Positions 13,244 to 25,149 are shown, numbered from the stretch's first letter. The stretch: 64,000 bases of DNA from Channallabes apus (GCA_030522415.1 CM060124.1:24414454-24478453), one strand, 5' to 3'. Numbers and translations are program-made. The notes: generated from the letters alone by a model not told the origin.

Positions 13244-13890
13244 TCCATGCGCCATCTGGCGGATATTCAGTGAAGCGCAACACATTTATTTAAAATTCCC
13301 GAATGTTGCCTCCGGCAAGTCGCGGCACGCCGCGCTAAATTGCGGCATCCCGCGGGAAAACACGCAGGGTTTTAAGGGCGACATCTGTAAGTGAAAGTGC
13401 GAGCCACAGGTTTATACACGCCGATAAATGAATTTTAGATGAATTTTAAAGCATCTTTTTTAGGCCTAAATATAAAGTTTTATTTATGGCCAGGTGTATT
13501 ATGAAGTGAAGACCAGTTGTTCACAGTTGTTCAGTTGCATCTGCACGGAGAGATTGTGTGTATGTGCACGCACGCTTCTCATACTATAGGTGTGTATGCA
13601 CGGAGAGTTTGTGTGTGTGTTTGTGACGTTATCTTCTCCTTCAAACGTACTTCCAACCAACCAACCCTGGCCTCCAAACTCAGAAGGCTACGTATCATAG
13701 CCGACGACTGCTCCTTTGATCTGCTTGTTACAGTGGGGCACTGACTGCTGTTCAGTGTAAAGTAACCTGTACAAGTCAATCCCTTCCCCCAAAAATAATG
13801 TGAATATCTGCAACAAACACTAACCATTAAAATGTTAAGAATTTAATTAAACATGAATATATAAATGAGATTTTCTTTATACGTAATATT

Positions 13891-13893
<3 letters not shown>

Positions 13894-13949
<56 letters not shown>
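13894..13949. repeat. (TA)n microsatellite
   Basis: Pure TA run within copy D. Confidence 0.98.
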
Positions 13950-13953
<4 letters not shown>

Positions 13954-14163
13954 AACTCATGCTAGGGTACTTTTACTACGCTGAAGTACCATTTAAAGCT
14001 ATTTATTCATTTATCTTTTATTTGCTTACTTACTTACTAACTAACTAGTGAATGCTTTAGTAAAGGGCAGTATGAAAGACAATGGAATATTACAGAATGT
14101 GCGAATTTACACACATGCACCAATCACTGACCATTCAAATGTTGGATTTTAATTAAAATGCCA

Positions 14164-14165
<2 letters not shown>

Positions 14166-14215
<50 letters not shown>
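14166..14215. repeat. (TA)n microsatellite
   Basis: Second pure TA run within copy D, matching the other TA site of the unit. Confidence 0.98.
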
Positions 14216-14216
<1 letters not shown>

Positions 14217-14290
14217 GTGTTTAATTGAATTCTTAAATCATCGTGTTCACCCATGGGTTTACTGCATAAACACTGGAACAAAAGGGAGAA

Positions 14291-15062
14291 ATGGAGAGAT
14301 TTCTTTTTCCGTTTTTTTGCATTGAGTTTAATCATGCAGCACTTTTAGTGTTCATAGCAAAAGCAACCCAACAGTGTGATTAAAGTACCCAAAATAGCAC
14401 AGATTTTTGACCCAGCATAAACAACGCAACAATGTGTTTACAGAAACCTACTAGTACTACTACTACTACAACTAATGAATGGAGAAAATGTGTTTGTTTC
14501 ATTTCATGTCTGTAGGTTTATCGATAAATCTACTCATATCTGCGCACGCGTTTATCAGCCTTTTGATCAAAGAGCTGCATGCTCACTTTCACTTTGCACA
14601 AGGAGGTGTTTATTGTTTAGTTTATATTTAACGCACAAACACAATAAAACAATAATGTTTTAGGCTAACATATCAAACATTTTTGTATTCTTTGTTGTAC
14701 TTTGTCTTTTTGCACACACGCGCCGATTACAATAATAATAAGAATAATAACAATAATAATAAATTCGGAGAACTACTACTATTCCTACTAATAATAATGC
14801 TGAATGGATCAAGCGCAGTCAAAGAAGTATCATCATTGAAGGAGAGAAGAAAATGAAGAATAAGTCCATATCAGTCTATACAGTTTGAGCTGGACACGTT
14901 TATGAGCTGTCGTTTGCTGTCAATGGGCGCCTAATAGAGATAACACATTTTTGGCTCCAGGTCACAAACACAATACTTCAGACTGAAACACGACTGCCCC
15001 TACAGGTAAGAAAGGTTATTTTCACAGCTTCATGTGAACGTCGCGGGATCCCTTTTCTCGAA
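14291..15062. other. No gene seen
   Basis: AT-rich with TAA/ACT trinucleotide-like runs (14450-14475, 14728-14790). A TCGCGGGATCCCTTTTCTCG motif at 15041-15060 is the inverse of a motif near 54603-54622 that opens copy C, so a small dispersed piece of that repeat is present. Confidence 0.5.
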
Positions 15063-15560
15063 ATGTGCATTCTTAATGGCCAGATCTGTAGGGCCAATAA
15101 TGGTTACTTTGTATTTCTTCCATTTGTAAATAATTGCTCCAGCAATTGTCTCCTTCTCACCAAGCTTCTAGCTGATGGTCTTTTAGCCCATTCCAGCCTT
15201 GTGCAGGTCTTGTTCCTGACTTGCTTTGACAGCTCTTTGGTCTTGCCGATGGTGGTGAGGTTTGAATGGAAGGTAGAGATTTTGTGGACAGGTGGCTTTT
15301 ATACACATACCACATTGTTGTTAGGAGCACCTTCTTACATTAATATGTGTACCACAAGAGCACATAACCAGTCTGTGAGAGGCAGAATTATGGTTGGTTG
15401 GTAGGGGATCAAATACTTATTTCCATCATTGAAATGTAACTTAATTCATACTGTAACATTTGTATCATGTTCTTTTTCTGGATTTTTGGTTGATATTCTG
15501 TCCCAATCCTTTACCATAAACCTATGATAAAAATTATAGAACCTAAATTTCTTTCTAAGT
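15063..15560 (-). mobile_element. Tc1-like transposase N-terminal remnant
   Basis: The minus strand reads, with frame breaks, the start of a Tc1 transposase: HHRQDQRAVKAS-like, DLHKAGMG, KLGEKETIAGAIIYKWKKYK (helix-turn-helix region). The flank GGGGATCAAATACTTATTTC at 15405-15424 is a typical terminal sequence of that fish Tc1 family. The catalytic domain is absent. The plus-strand 113-codon frame is antisense noise. Confidence 0.75.
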
Positions 15561-15879
15561 GGGCAAACTTAGAAAATATGTTAGCTTACTATTTAATATA
15601 CATTACCAATTAAGAAACCAATGAAATTACTTTTACAGGATTGAGAGTTGTCCCGGAAGGAGAGTGCTGAACCATGAACTTTGTAAAATATTCGCTGGTC
15701 ACCTAAACTCTCGCTGGTGATGCATAAATCAATAATAGAAATTACAGCTATGATTAATAATGAAAATAATAGCATTTCTCCATGTATAATGTGACAAAAG
15801 CACACATGAATAACATTTGTTTGTCCATAAGAAAACTACTTGTTAGTGTGGCTAATCAGAAAAGAATTTCCCCTTTTGA

Positions 15880-16050
15880 AGTTTGGAGCCACAGAAAAAA
15901 AAGGTCTTGTGGTCTAATGAGTATAGACTTACCCTGTTCCAGGGTTATGGGCATGGCAATATAAGAACTAAAAAGCATAAAGTGATTTATATATTACGCA
16001 TTATGCATAGTGTCCACAAGGGATGCAATGGCACTCAATCAAGTTTAATG
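15880..16050 (+). mobile_element. Tc1-like transposase fragment
   Basis: The plus strand reads KKVLWSNEYRLTLFQGYGHG, resembling the first catalytic region of Tc1 transposases (WSDESRFTLF) with the catalytic Asp replaced by Asn. It is too short to assign to a family. Confidence 0.45.
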
Positions 16051-17849
16051 GCTGCACTTTTTCAGAGAATTGAACAAAAAAGACATTTGACATTTGTTTA
16101 TTTATAATTAAATTAACTTGAAAACATATGAACATCTATAATTGTGTAGTGGCAGATTAGCCATAATTCCCTCAAACTATGCACAAAAATGCACATCTTA
16201 CTTTCTTAAAGGAATAAATTTAAATATCTAGGTTGTAAGCTGTTTAGAAATAGTACTTTCATGATATAAAAGGCCACCACAGCAGAAGTTAATTTATTAT
16301 TCCCAATTCTGAGTTTACCTTCTTTTATGATAAGACATCAAATCAACATGGCTGCACACATCAGAAATTTTAAGTAAATTAAAATGTTATACTGTTATTC
16401 TGTATGAACAAATGTTTACTTTAGATTAATCAGCACACAGGCGCATTTGTTAGTAAAAATCTAAAACACTAAAGCAGTATACTGCTCAATGCATCTTACC
16501 TGGGTCATCTGTCTAGCATGTTGCTAACAAAACATAAACACTATGTTTCCCACTTTGTTGGACTTTGTTTGTTGGACTTATCAACATTGGAAATGAAGTA
16601 ATTCTAAACAGTGTTTAGGATGGAGGTATTAATTATAAGAATTAACCTTTAAAGAAACTTGTTTATCTGACTTAAAAAAAATGCCTTGTCTCTAAATATA
16701 ACAGATTTTTTTAAATTTATTCTATGTATGAAAGAAAATATATATTTATATATCTTTTTAATCTAATAAAAAAGGTGGAAAGAATGGTGTTTCTACTGAA
16801 GTGCACATCATCTCTGATTGTTCCATTTCATGGCCCATTAATCTGATCAACAGCATGGACAGAGCGCACTCATATCTTTGCCAAGACCACCATTATCGCT
16901 GCTGGAAACCAGAGCATTATGTGAGAAATATTAATAAAGCCTTCTTACTGTCACAGACTGAAAATGTTACTGCAGTAGTGGTCAAAAGATTGGCTCTTGT
17001 GATCTGATTACTTGATCAAAAGCCATCATAGGGTTCAACCCAGATATTATTTATGATGTAATCAGAAATTCCTTTAAAATGACATCAAATTAAAGTTTTC
17101 TGAGAAATTATTGTACTGGAAAAAAAACCACCTGTATGAGAAATCATCCTCTTACAGTTCAACTTCTCAATGACTTTAACTAGGGCATGGTTGCTGAATC
17201 CAGGCGGGCTGATCCCTTTATAACCTATACTGACCAGAAAAGCATCTTAGAAGGCACAATACATCTGTAAACTTTCAAGCAAAATGACTGCAACAGATGG
17301 ATTCCGTTCATTTAAACCAAGAACGGATACTGTATCTGAACTCAACCAAATAGAACAGCTGAAGATGTGGAAAAGAAAAGGTGAAGATTTCCCCTGGCTG
17401 CGTTGATGGACATTTAAAGGGGGTGAAATGCATTACATGACATATAATTCGAATTTATCCTTCTGTCTAGCTTTGTGTAAAAAAGAGTTAAAGGTTGATT
17501 ATGTATAACATATTAATGAGCTTCACTTGTAATCTGAGTGATAAGAGCGTAGTCCTAATTTAATGTGTACATAACTGCCACAGTCTTTCAGAATTCAGCT
17601 CACTGTATTACAAGCAGGACATGAAATGCAGAATCATGGATAATTGTGTTTACCAAAAGAGCACCTGTTCCGCAACAGCACATAATAGTTGTAATTAGAG
17701 TGGAAAAAGGCCACTGTCACTCAAAGGCATGCCAACATGGCTGCCGTCCCAGGGAAGAGCAGCTGAATATCCACATTTTCCTTTTACTTTTGTCTTTCCC
17801 AATGTGAAGAACAAATCATGACAAGATATGTTTAAATTTTAATATCTCT
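16051..17849. other. Unannotated AT-rich sequence
   Basis: No recognised repeat or coding signal. A 68-codon frame at 16801-17007 has no motif. Confidence 0.5.
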
Positions 17850-17857
17850 CTCTAAGC

Positions 17858-19426
17858 CAGTGGTTCTCAAAGTGTGGGGCGCGCCCCACTAGTGGGGAAT
17901 ACAGACATGACAGGTGGGGTGCAATGAACGAGAGGAAATTAGTGGAAAATAATAGGAAAAAACTAAACAATCACACACATATAAATGGATCATTAATACA
18001 AGTACATTTAAAATAACATCAGTTGTGGGCCGGGAGAAAAAGTGGAACCATAGTGGAACAATAGCGGTTTAACGTCGGACAAACTTGAGCAGCTGCTCGA
18101 ATCACAAACCTGCGCGACCCACGGGGACTCTGACAGAAATAAACCGCGCCGACCATCAAATTACATTTTACCCCGCTGGGATGCGCACGTACAATCCAGG
18201 CATGGCAAGGCGGAAACAATATTAAACAGTCCTGACATTTTAAATTGTTTTTAAATAAAAACACAGTGAGTCGCGCAGGTTTGTGATTCGAGCGGCGCTG
18301 CGCGATCCACCGGGCTGCGCAAATAATGCAGATCATCACTGCGCTATCCAGATAGTCGCGCTGCGCTGTATTTGCGCAGATATTTGGTTCAATCGGGTGC
18401 CGCGGTTTCGTCCCACTTTTGATGTGTTTGGCTTCACATACACTTCGACAATGGAAGAAGATGCTGCAGCAGCAGTGAGTTTGCTTACATGTGACGAGGA
18501 GATTGTAAAGAAAAAAGCTGCCACGTCTGTGGTGTGGAATTGGTTTGGATATAAGAAAAGTGATACGAATGAGATGAACGTGATTTAGAAGGTACACAAG
18601 TGCACTGTTTTAACAAGTGGTGGAAACACGTCAAACCTTTTCTATCATCTGAAATCCAAGCATCCAAACGAATATGGCCAAAGTAAAAAAAAATTCAGCA
18701 AACCTCAGCAATTCACAATTTAAATAAAATTACATTATGTAAAACAGTTTCTTTGTGTTTGAATTTTTATTTATGCATTTTCCGATACAAATTGCTATAT
18801 TGTGATATAGCAATTGTGATCGTTATCGAGGTAGAAAATCGCTTCTCCTGTGTTAGAAGATTTTGGTTATATCGCCCACCCCTAATGAAGCCTATCTTGA
18901 GCTTGGATTCATGGTGGTGATGGTGGGGGCAGAGGAGAGGCTCGTGTGTGTTTTGTGTATTAAACCGCTGGCAGCAGACCGCATGAGACACAACAAATTA
19001 GGAAGACACTTAGAGACAAACACACTCCAGTCACGTTAATAATCCACTCGACTTCTTTCAAAGAAAGCTGGCAGAATACAGACAGCAAGATAATCGCATG
19101 GTAACATCTTAATCAGTGGACAGCAAAGCACAAATGGCTTCATTCAAAGTTGGCCAGTGCAAAAAAACTACAAACGATTGTTGAGCAGCTAATAAACATG
19201 GGGTCAATTATGCAATGATAAGTGACAATGTAAGTCTTTTATAAAAATTGCATGTGTATTTTATCTGTTTTTAACTTGGTGTTGTTTGATCTTATTGGTT
19301 TAGAAATTGATATTTCAATAAACAGTAAACTTGGCTGATTTCGTTATTATTTTGTTGACAAGTGGGGCTTGAAAATTCGCTCACCCCCTTAAGTGGGGAA
19401 TGACAGAAAAAGTTTGAGAACCACTG
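17858..19426 (+). mobile_element. hAT transposon, deletion derivative
   Basis: The ends CAGTGGTTCTCAAAGTG and GTTTGAGAACCACTG form a terminal inverted repeat of the Charlie/ZBED-type hAT kind. An exact 8-bp target duplication CTCTAAGC flanks it (17850-17857 and 19427-19434), the hallmark length of hAT. The inside carries two broken zinc-finger segments but not the hAT catalytic/dimerisation core, so the copy is non-autonomous. Confidence 0.93.
18440..19110 (+). pseudogene. BED zinc-finger remnants of a hAT transposase
   Basis: About 18500-18690 reads KKAATSVVWNWFGYKKSD, a stop at 18586, then SGGNTSNLFYHLKSKHPNEY, matching the BED finger pattern with the terminal His pair kept but the first Cys pair damaged. 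About 18890-19030 reads LELGFMVVMV, LVCVLCIKPLAADRMRHNKL, GRHLETN: a second finger of the ZBED5-type hAT transposases with the Cys-x2-Cys preserved. Stops and frame changes separate them. Probably two families' fingers or two exons of one; the catalytic domain is lost. Confidence 0.7.
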
Positions 19427-19434
19427 CTCTAAGC

Positions 19435-20571
19435 AATCTGTATTAACCTCAAGTAAGAATTTCTGATGTCAGTGTATCCAGGCTGTTTTTAAGTGTGTGA
19501 CCAGCACAGTGATTAAAAAAAACTCTGTCACTCTAGATGATGTAATATTTTTAGGCTGTAACATCAAAGAGCAATCTCATTTAATGTAATTGTTGGAAGA
19601 TAAAGTAAATAAATAAAGGTAAAATTGGCATAAACCACAAACAAATCTGAATTATTTATTATGAAATCATAAATGAAACAATTGAGTAGAAAAACAAGCA
19701 CCAAAGACCAAAAACTAACACACACACAAACAGTGAAAAACAGGCAGTGAGACATGCAGTAAGACAGATAAACAAAGACTGACAGGTAGATCAAGATGCA
19801 TTCAGCCAGACAGATGAATAAACAGTGAGATAGGTAGACAGAAATAGAAAAAATATAGCCATATATAAATAGATAGAGATATAAAATCTTGGTGTAGGCA
19901 TTCATTCAATTATTCCTCATTCTCCATGTCTCTTTTTTCTATTCACAAGTAGTCCATAGTTACACCCTCACTCTCTCAATTACAGTAGGAGCCACGTCAA
20001 ACAGCCGCCTGGAGCATGATGGATTCATGGCAGGTCCATGAAGGGTTAATGCAGGCTTCGTGCACGAAATGTGATCCCCCGCGATGACGCAGTTAACAAT
20101 GCCCCGCCCCATGAACGCCCCCATGCGCTTTCTAAAAAGATGGTTGCAATGCCGTATAATTCCGCCAGATGGAGCATTGACTGACACAGTTAACTGCAGT
20201 GTCCAGGAAGCCCAATACCATATCTTTAATATACAGACAGTTCTTGTATTGTCAACATAGTTTCATAAATAGATGACGTGGTAAAAAACAACACCAAACC
20301 GATTAATAAAACAAATTTGTTAAATCACTCAATACACAACCCATGATGATTATGCTGTTTATTATTTAATAATGAATTAATAAAACTAGTTAGTGAAATA
20401 TTTTTTAAGACATCCTGAAATGATCCTTCAAGACACGGTAACGTCTGTAATTTGTCTATACCGATCACTGTAGGTACGGAATAAAAACGCGGGCTATGTA
20501 CAGTATTTTATATTACAGTGTATTTTACCTCATTCCATTTAATAATACTGATAGATAATATTTTGCTGCAA
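19435..20571. other. No gene seen
   Basis: AT-rich with CAGACAGAT-like degenerate tandem sequence (19740-19880). A GC-richer island at 19960-20200 carries a 75-codon minus-strand frame without motifs. Confidence 0.5.
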
Positions 20572-20944
20572 AGTAAAGCTCAAAATGTAACGCCTGCTTG
20601 GGTTTGTTTTTGTTATATTTTTGATGATGTTTTTTTTCACTGATAGTCAACAAGTGGCATAAGAAAGGCAATTAATGGCGCATGCAACCTGGAACAAATA
20701 TCTGCCCATATGGATCAGTATTTCTTTAGTCATTTAATCATGCATAATGCTCCCCCGTCAAAAGATCTGATGGGGCATTAATCACTTATCACAACTGTAA
20801 ATGGATGCGGCAGCAGAGACAGATTAAATCCCCACAAACACTTGGAAACAATAGTAAAAACGTTCCAGAGGGTTAGCGGCTGTTATACTAATGTATTTTT
20901 ACTGATTTTTTTACTGCTTATATTTCGTTTGGTTTTACGCAATT

Positions 20945-20946
<2 letters not shown>

Positions 20947-20983
<37 letters not shown>

Positions 20984-20990
20984 CGCGAGA
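20947..20990. repeat. (TG)n microsatellite
   Basis: TG run followed by CGCG and GAGA; the orthologous spot in the second tandem copy is 21765-21850. Confidence 0.95.
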
Positions 20991-21026
20991 GAGAGAGGAT
21001 ACTCTGACAAGACCAGATTCCGTGTG

Positions 21027-21111
21027 GCTCCCGTGGCGCAATCGGTTAGCGCGTGACACTTATAAAGCGGTCCAGGTGAAGCAATGCCGAGTTCGAGTCT
21101 CACCTAAAGCA
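21027..21111 (+). pseudogene. tRNA-Ile (UAU) pseudogene with intron
   Basis: Matches vertebrate tRNA-Ile(UAU): GCTCCCGTGGCGCAATCGG, TTAGCGCG D-arm, TTATA around the anticodon, then an intron of about 15 bases, as these genes normally have. Relative to the functional gene about eight bases between GCCGA and GTTCGA are missing, which removes the variable loop and half of the T stem. Three acceptor-stem pairs are also broken. Boxes A and B remain largely intact. Confidence 0.7.
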
Positions 21112-21163
21112 CCTAAAACATTTTACTACATATCGCACTGTGTATGTGACAAATCAAATTTTT
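21027..21163 (+). mobile_element. tRNA-Ile-derived SINE with L2-type tail
   Basis: A tRNA-Ile(UAU)-like head (21027-21111) is followed by TACTACATATCGCACTGTGT ATGTGACAAAT, which resembles the 3' end of the LINE at 38072-40237 (catttcactgcatattatac, then tgtgtatg). A tRNA head plus a LINE tail is the standard design of a SINE mobilised by the partner LINE. No perfect target duplication is visible. Confidence 0.6.
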
Positions 21164-21306
21164 ATTTGAAAGTAAAGCTTAAAATGTAACTTCTGCTTGG
21201 GTTTGTTTTCGTTATATTTTTTATGTTTTCGCTGAAAGTCAAATTGGCATAACAAATTGATTAATGGCGCATAATATCTGGAACAAATATCTGTCCATAC
21301 TGATCA

Positions 21307-21465
21307 TTCATTCATTCATTTTCTATACCGCTTAATCCTGTGTTCAGGGTCGCGGGGGACCTGGAGCCTATCGCAGGAGACTTCGGGCACTAGGCGGAGT
21401 ACACCCTGGACAGGGTGCCAATCCATCGCAGGGCACACACACATACACAAACTCACACACCCAAT
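21307..21465 (+). mobile_element. Retroposed teleost repeat with 12-bp target duplication
   Basis: Sequence TTTTCTATACCGCTTAATCC, GGGTCGCGGGGGACCTGGAGC, ACACCCTGGACAGGGTGCCA and a CA-rich tail is a very abundant fish repeat. It is flanked by CCATACTGATCA (21295-21306) and CCATACGGATCA (21466-21477), a one-mismatch 12-bp duplication, so it inserted after the tandem duplication. A diverged minus-strand relative is at 41405-41500. Confidence 0.8.
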
Positions 21466-21895
21466 CCATACGGATCAGTATTTCCAGCATTTAACCAGCA
21501 TAACGTCCCACATCAAAGATCTGATGGGGCATAAATCACTTATCACAACTGTGTATAGATGCAGCAGCAGAGACAGATTTAATCCCCATAAACATTCACA
21601 CTTGAAAACAAAACTAACAGAAGTAAACAGTTCTAGAGTGTTAGTGCCTGTTATCACAGGACATGAATCACCTACAGGATACTACTGTATTTTTACTGCT
21701 CATATTTTTTTTATCCTAGTTTCATTTGGTTTTACGCGATTTCATGTGTTATTTGTGTGTGTCTGTGTGTACAGTGTGTGTGTGTGAGTGTACAGTGTGC
21801 GTGTGTGAGTGTGAGAGATAGCGTGAGAGCGCGTGCGCGAGAGAGGGCTTACATGGTGATTTGACCAAGGTTACTAAAACCTGGCTTACTACCTA

Positions 21896-23264
21896 AAAAC
21901 ATTATTTCAATTTAACTCATGGGTCTCAATCACAGATGACACGACAAATTATATACTCTGAAACGTTCATTTGAACATTTAAAAATATATACAAAAAACA
22001 TGAATACTAATGTTATCATGGTGTAAATTATTAACATTAGTTTAGGTCCTGCCCTTAATTAATTCATATTATAATTACTTTTACATAGTAGTTACTGGAC
22101 TGACATGACCAAAACTAGCTATTTCATTTAGCCTTTCGAAAAATCAACCCATATATCATTTATAATCAGAAAACATAAAACATATTATGATCTGTTCAAT
22201 AGCCCATCTGTTTTAATTTTATTTGTATTTTTGTATTATTCATAAGACAACCTTTCAGTTTTGTAAATATTTTAGTTATAGTGTGTTAAGTCTTACTTTA
22301 GGTTAAACGTTTTTGAGAATTTGACCATCCAGTTTAGATAAATGTTATGTCATTGATTGATAAAATCTGGATTAAGGATATTTTATTTTATTTCTTTAAT
22401 TAAATTTTTTTTGTTTCCCCCTGAGGGATTGCCACCTTATTGTGGTCAGGGGGTTTGCGTGCCTCAACACAATTCAGCAAGGACAATACTGTTACTATGA
22501 GCCCAGGGAAAAACAGTGCTCGAACATGATGCCCCCTTCACATTTCTGACTGCGCCCCTCCCCCCTGGTCTAGAACGGCCCTGCCTCTGACCGTCTTTTG
22601 TCTTGTAAATGAGTATTCTCACTCACCTTCCAATCCCCCCAGCGCACACACTCTGTTTGTACTGTAAACTGTAACTGTGTTTGCTAGGGCACTTGGTTAT
22701 ACACAGTACTTTCATGTATGGAACACTTACTTAACTTACTGGTTTGGTTTAAATATCGCTTATTACCTTATTCAGCAAAATAAATTCATTATTAACGTAT
22801 TGAAGTATTTTAGTTAAGGACAAAAACTGTGCTTGTGTTTAGAACTGCTAAACAGCGGAAAACACACACACACCCAACCCCCCGCCAAAAACACACACAC
22901 ACAGAGCAATTAACACCATGTCATACTCAGGAGTGGAAGGTGAGAAACCTCAATGGAGAATACCAAGTTTGTCGTTGCTCTTTTGGAGTTCTTAAAACCC
23001 AAAACATTTATTTATACTGAGAAAAAATTATTATGGGTCACATAATCACAAACACAAATACATATAATCAAGTGTTTAACTGGTTTCATTTGTTTCTATG
23101 ACCAATAATTATTATTATGATTTTCAGCCCAACTCTTTGACTATTTAAAACAAAGTTGTGTCCCATTTTTTGCCCATTGAAGTTGTTGGTTCAACTAAAC
23201 GGTTTTTAAATACCCAAACAATCCCCAAAAATTAAAACACGCAAACATGACTTTAACAATTCAA
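21896..23264. other. Mostly unannotated; possible repeat at 22415-22570
   Basis: 22415-22570 contains GATTGCCACCTTATTGTGGT and GGGGGTTTGCGTGCCTCA, phrases I associate with a dispersed fish repeat, followed by CCCCTGGTCTAGAACGGCCC, which looks like a transposon end. The rest is AT-rich with a CA/CCCC patch at 22860-22905. Confidence 0.35.
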
Positions 23265-23662
23265 TTTATTCTTCCAAAACTAGTCAAAGTTAAAACTGTA
23301 ATTTATATAAAACAGGTGAATACATGTTGTCTTTTAGCTTAAAGTTCATTAAACAACCCGGATACACCAGCTGCTTATAAGTCTCTATCTATAGTCCTTT
23401 TATATTAAAATATACATTTTTCAAATATCAAAACTATTAAACATGGAACAGTTTAAGTCTTTGTTTCCCCCAAAGTACTGTATCAGACATTTAGCAGTTC
23501 AGAATATACAGTAGACCTGAACAAACATCATTCTAAAGCTGTCGGACTGTGACGTCATCCTACCTACAGCTCCCTCAACAGCTTGTTCAGGCTCCTCCAG
23601 TCCTGTAGCTCCAAAAGTCCAGCCGTCAGCCGTCTGACCCCCCAATCCTCCACAGCGGAGCT
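23265..23662 (-). CDS. Possible terminal exon of an unidentified gene
   Basis: On the minus strand a pyrimidine-rich acceptor (tctcctgttgtctttaagcag) precedes an open exon 23662-23564 that reads SSAVEDWGVRRLTAGLLELQ followed by DWRSLNKLLREL and a TAG stop. An AATAAA signal lies about 295 bases downstream (23270-23265). The reading looks protein-like (amphipathic helix, no low complexity), but I do not recognise the family and cannot find the preceding coding exon, so it may be chance or a decayed gene. A GC-rich possible promoter with GTG/gtaagt donor is near 24585-24680 on the same strand. Confidence 0.28.
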
Positions 23663-25149
23663 CTGCTTAAAGACAACAGGAGAATTTAGTGAAGACAAAG
23701 ATAAATAAACTTTACAGAACATCTACTTCTAATAAAAATTGAGTGAGTAAAATATTGTTTTGGGGATTCTGGAATGTAAATAATCTGCCTGTGCTAATGT
23801 TAACCAGTGAACAGTGTTAGTGTTAACCACTGACTGTCTGTATTATCGTCTGAAATAAATTAACCAAAAATTTACTTAATGCGTTATAAAGCGATATAAC
23901 ACTCGTATATGAGCATTAGTTCATCCCTGAGGCCAAACTATAACTTACTGAAGCCCCTCACCCCCCCCCCCCCACACACACACCTCCCCTCACCCCCCCC
24001 CCCACGCACACACACCTCCCCCCTCCTCCACCTTAACTAATAAACACTTCAGTGTTGTTATTCAGCTCGTTAACTAAGCGCTCGCGCTACCGCGGAAAGT
24101 CCCGGACAAAGTGTATAAAATATAAACCGGGTTATGAGCGTTACAGCTACCCTCAGTCTGTGTCCCTCATCAACTGCATCACATTATATTACAGTCACAG
24201 AAATAACCTGCAGATTAACTCTTAACCAGAGAATAAATAAGCGCTGAATTTATCCAGACAACACGCGGTGAGATTCTCTCAGTATTTACAGAGAACACAA
24301 ACACTCTTCATCGGGTAGTGCAGCTCTTGTAATAGGGACATTAATAGTATTTTCGAAGCTTGAGCATGTTTTTGAGTTAAAGTGGAGTGACATTGTGAGT
24401 GTGTGACACTGACAGTAAGCTGTAATATTAACTCCAGACTTGGTAAAAAGATCATTAAGTTCTCTAAAGTCACATCTGACCGCTGTTGGTGCTGCCAGTG
24501 ATATTTAAAACGGCCAATAAAAACTACACTGGGAAAAACTGTAAACTACCCCAAACACATTTTATAAAATAAAACATCACTTACCACGAATAATCCGTTA
24601 AGCCGCCATCTTCATCTCTGTAGTTTGGTAGCGTCAGTTCGGCGGGGGTGGAGGCGGGTTGTTAAAATCACGTGATTGCAACTCAGCGCAGCTGGCTTGT
24701 TTTAACGTGTTCTTGAGAACGAAGCACCATCTAGTGGTGGCACCAGGTCAATGAATAAATTGGGCTTGAATGGGCGTGTTTACTGTGAAATCTTGACATG
24801 CAAAGGGAGGGGGGACTACGGCATGCAAAGGGCATTCACACGCCATTCACACTTCAGCCACACGGTCGCGGCTATTTGGCATGGCTCCCACTGTAGAAGC
24901 CCTAGGGCTTCAATTCCCAGCCAATGCCCAAACACCAGCCACTGGATGCAGCGCCAGACTCAAGTCCAGATAAAATGGGAAGGTTGAGTCAGGAAAGGCA
25001 TATGGCATAAAAGCTGTGCCAAGTTTTATGCAGATCAGATGGTCCGGTGTGGCTTTCTGTTGGATAATTTTCTGCAGTTAGCTGCTATTATCTGTAACAC
25101 ATTTTGGCTAACTTTTTCTTCAGCCCTTTTTGAATTTTAGAATGAGTTT
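23663..25149. other. C-rich repeats and possible minus-strand promoter
   Basis: Two C-runs with CACA (23950-24020) and a GC-richer patch (24060-24130). At 24585-24680 the minus strand has a GGCGG-rich segment, ATGAAGATGGCGGC and a GTGGTAAGT splice donor, looking like a first exon. A 64-codon frame on the minus strand at 24300-24480 is not supported. Confidence 0.3.

Larger units (their letters stand above)
13244..14290 (-). repeat. Inverted, diverged piece of the large unit (copy D)
   Basis: On the minus strand it carries the unit's landmarks: a GAACACGATG-ATTTAAGAATT stretch, TA repeat, a TTAGTAAGTAAGTAAGC-like block, TA repeat, the right arm of the hairpin found at 35265-35381, the CTCTCCGTGCA motif and finally the ACAGATGTCGCCCTTAAAA motif that begins copy C near 54578. 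It is more diverged than A, B and C are from one another. Confidence 0.7.
20572..21895 (+). repeat. Imperfect tandem duplication
   Basis: 20572-21020 and 21170-21895 are two copies of the same sequence, sharing AAAGTAAAGCT-AAAATGTAAC, CTGCTTGGGTTTGTTTT, TTAATGGCGCAT, GGAACAAATATCTG, AAAGATCTGATGGGGCAT and GGTTTTACGC in order. The second copy is longer because it hosts an inserted repeat at 21307-21465. A SINE sits between the two copies. Confidence 0.9.

Noticed and set aside
15063..15404. 113-codon plus-strand frame
   Set aside because: Antisense of a Tc1 transposase N-terminus.
18019..18597. 192-codon minus-strand frame inside the hAT element
   Set aside because: It is antisense to the BED-finger remnant, with no domain or codon signal; length is explained by GC-rich antisense.
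20030..20200. GC-richer island with a 75-codon minus-strand frame
   Set aside because: No splice, promoter or domain support.
24279..24482. Minus-strand frame reading NDLFTKSGVNITAYCQCHTL in one phase
   Set aside because: Protein-like at first sight, but no start, no convincing acceptor or donor, and another phase is equally open.
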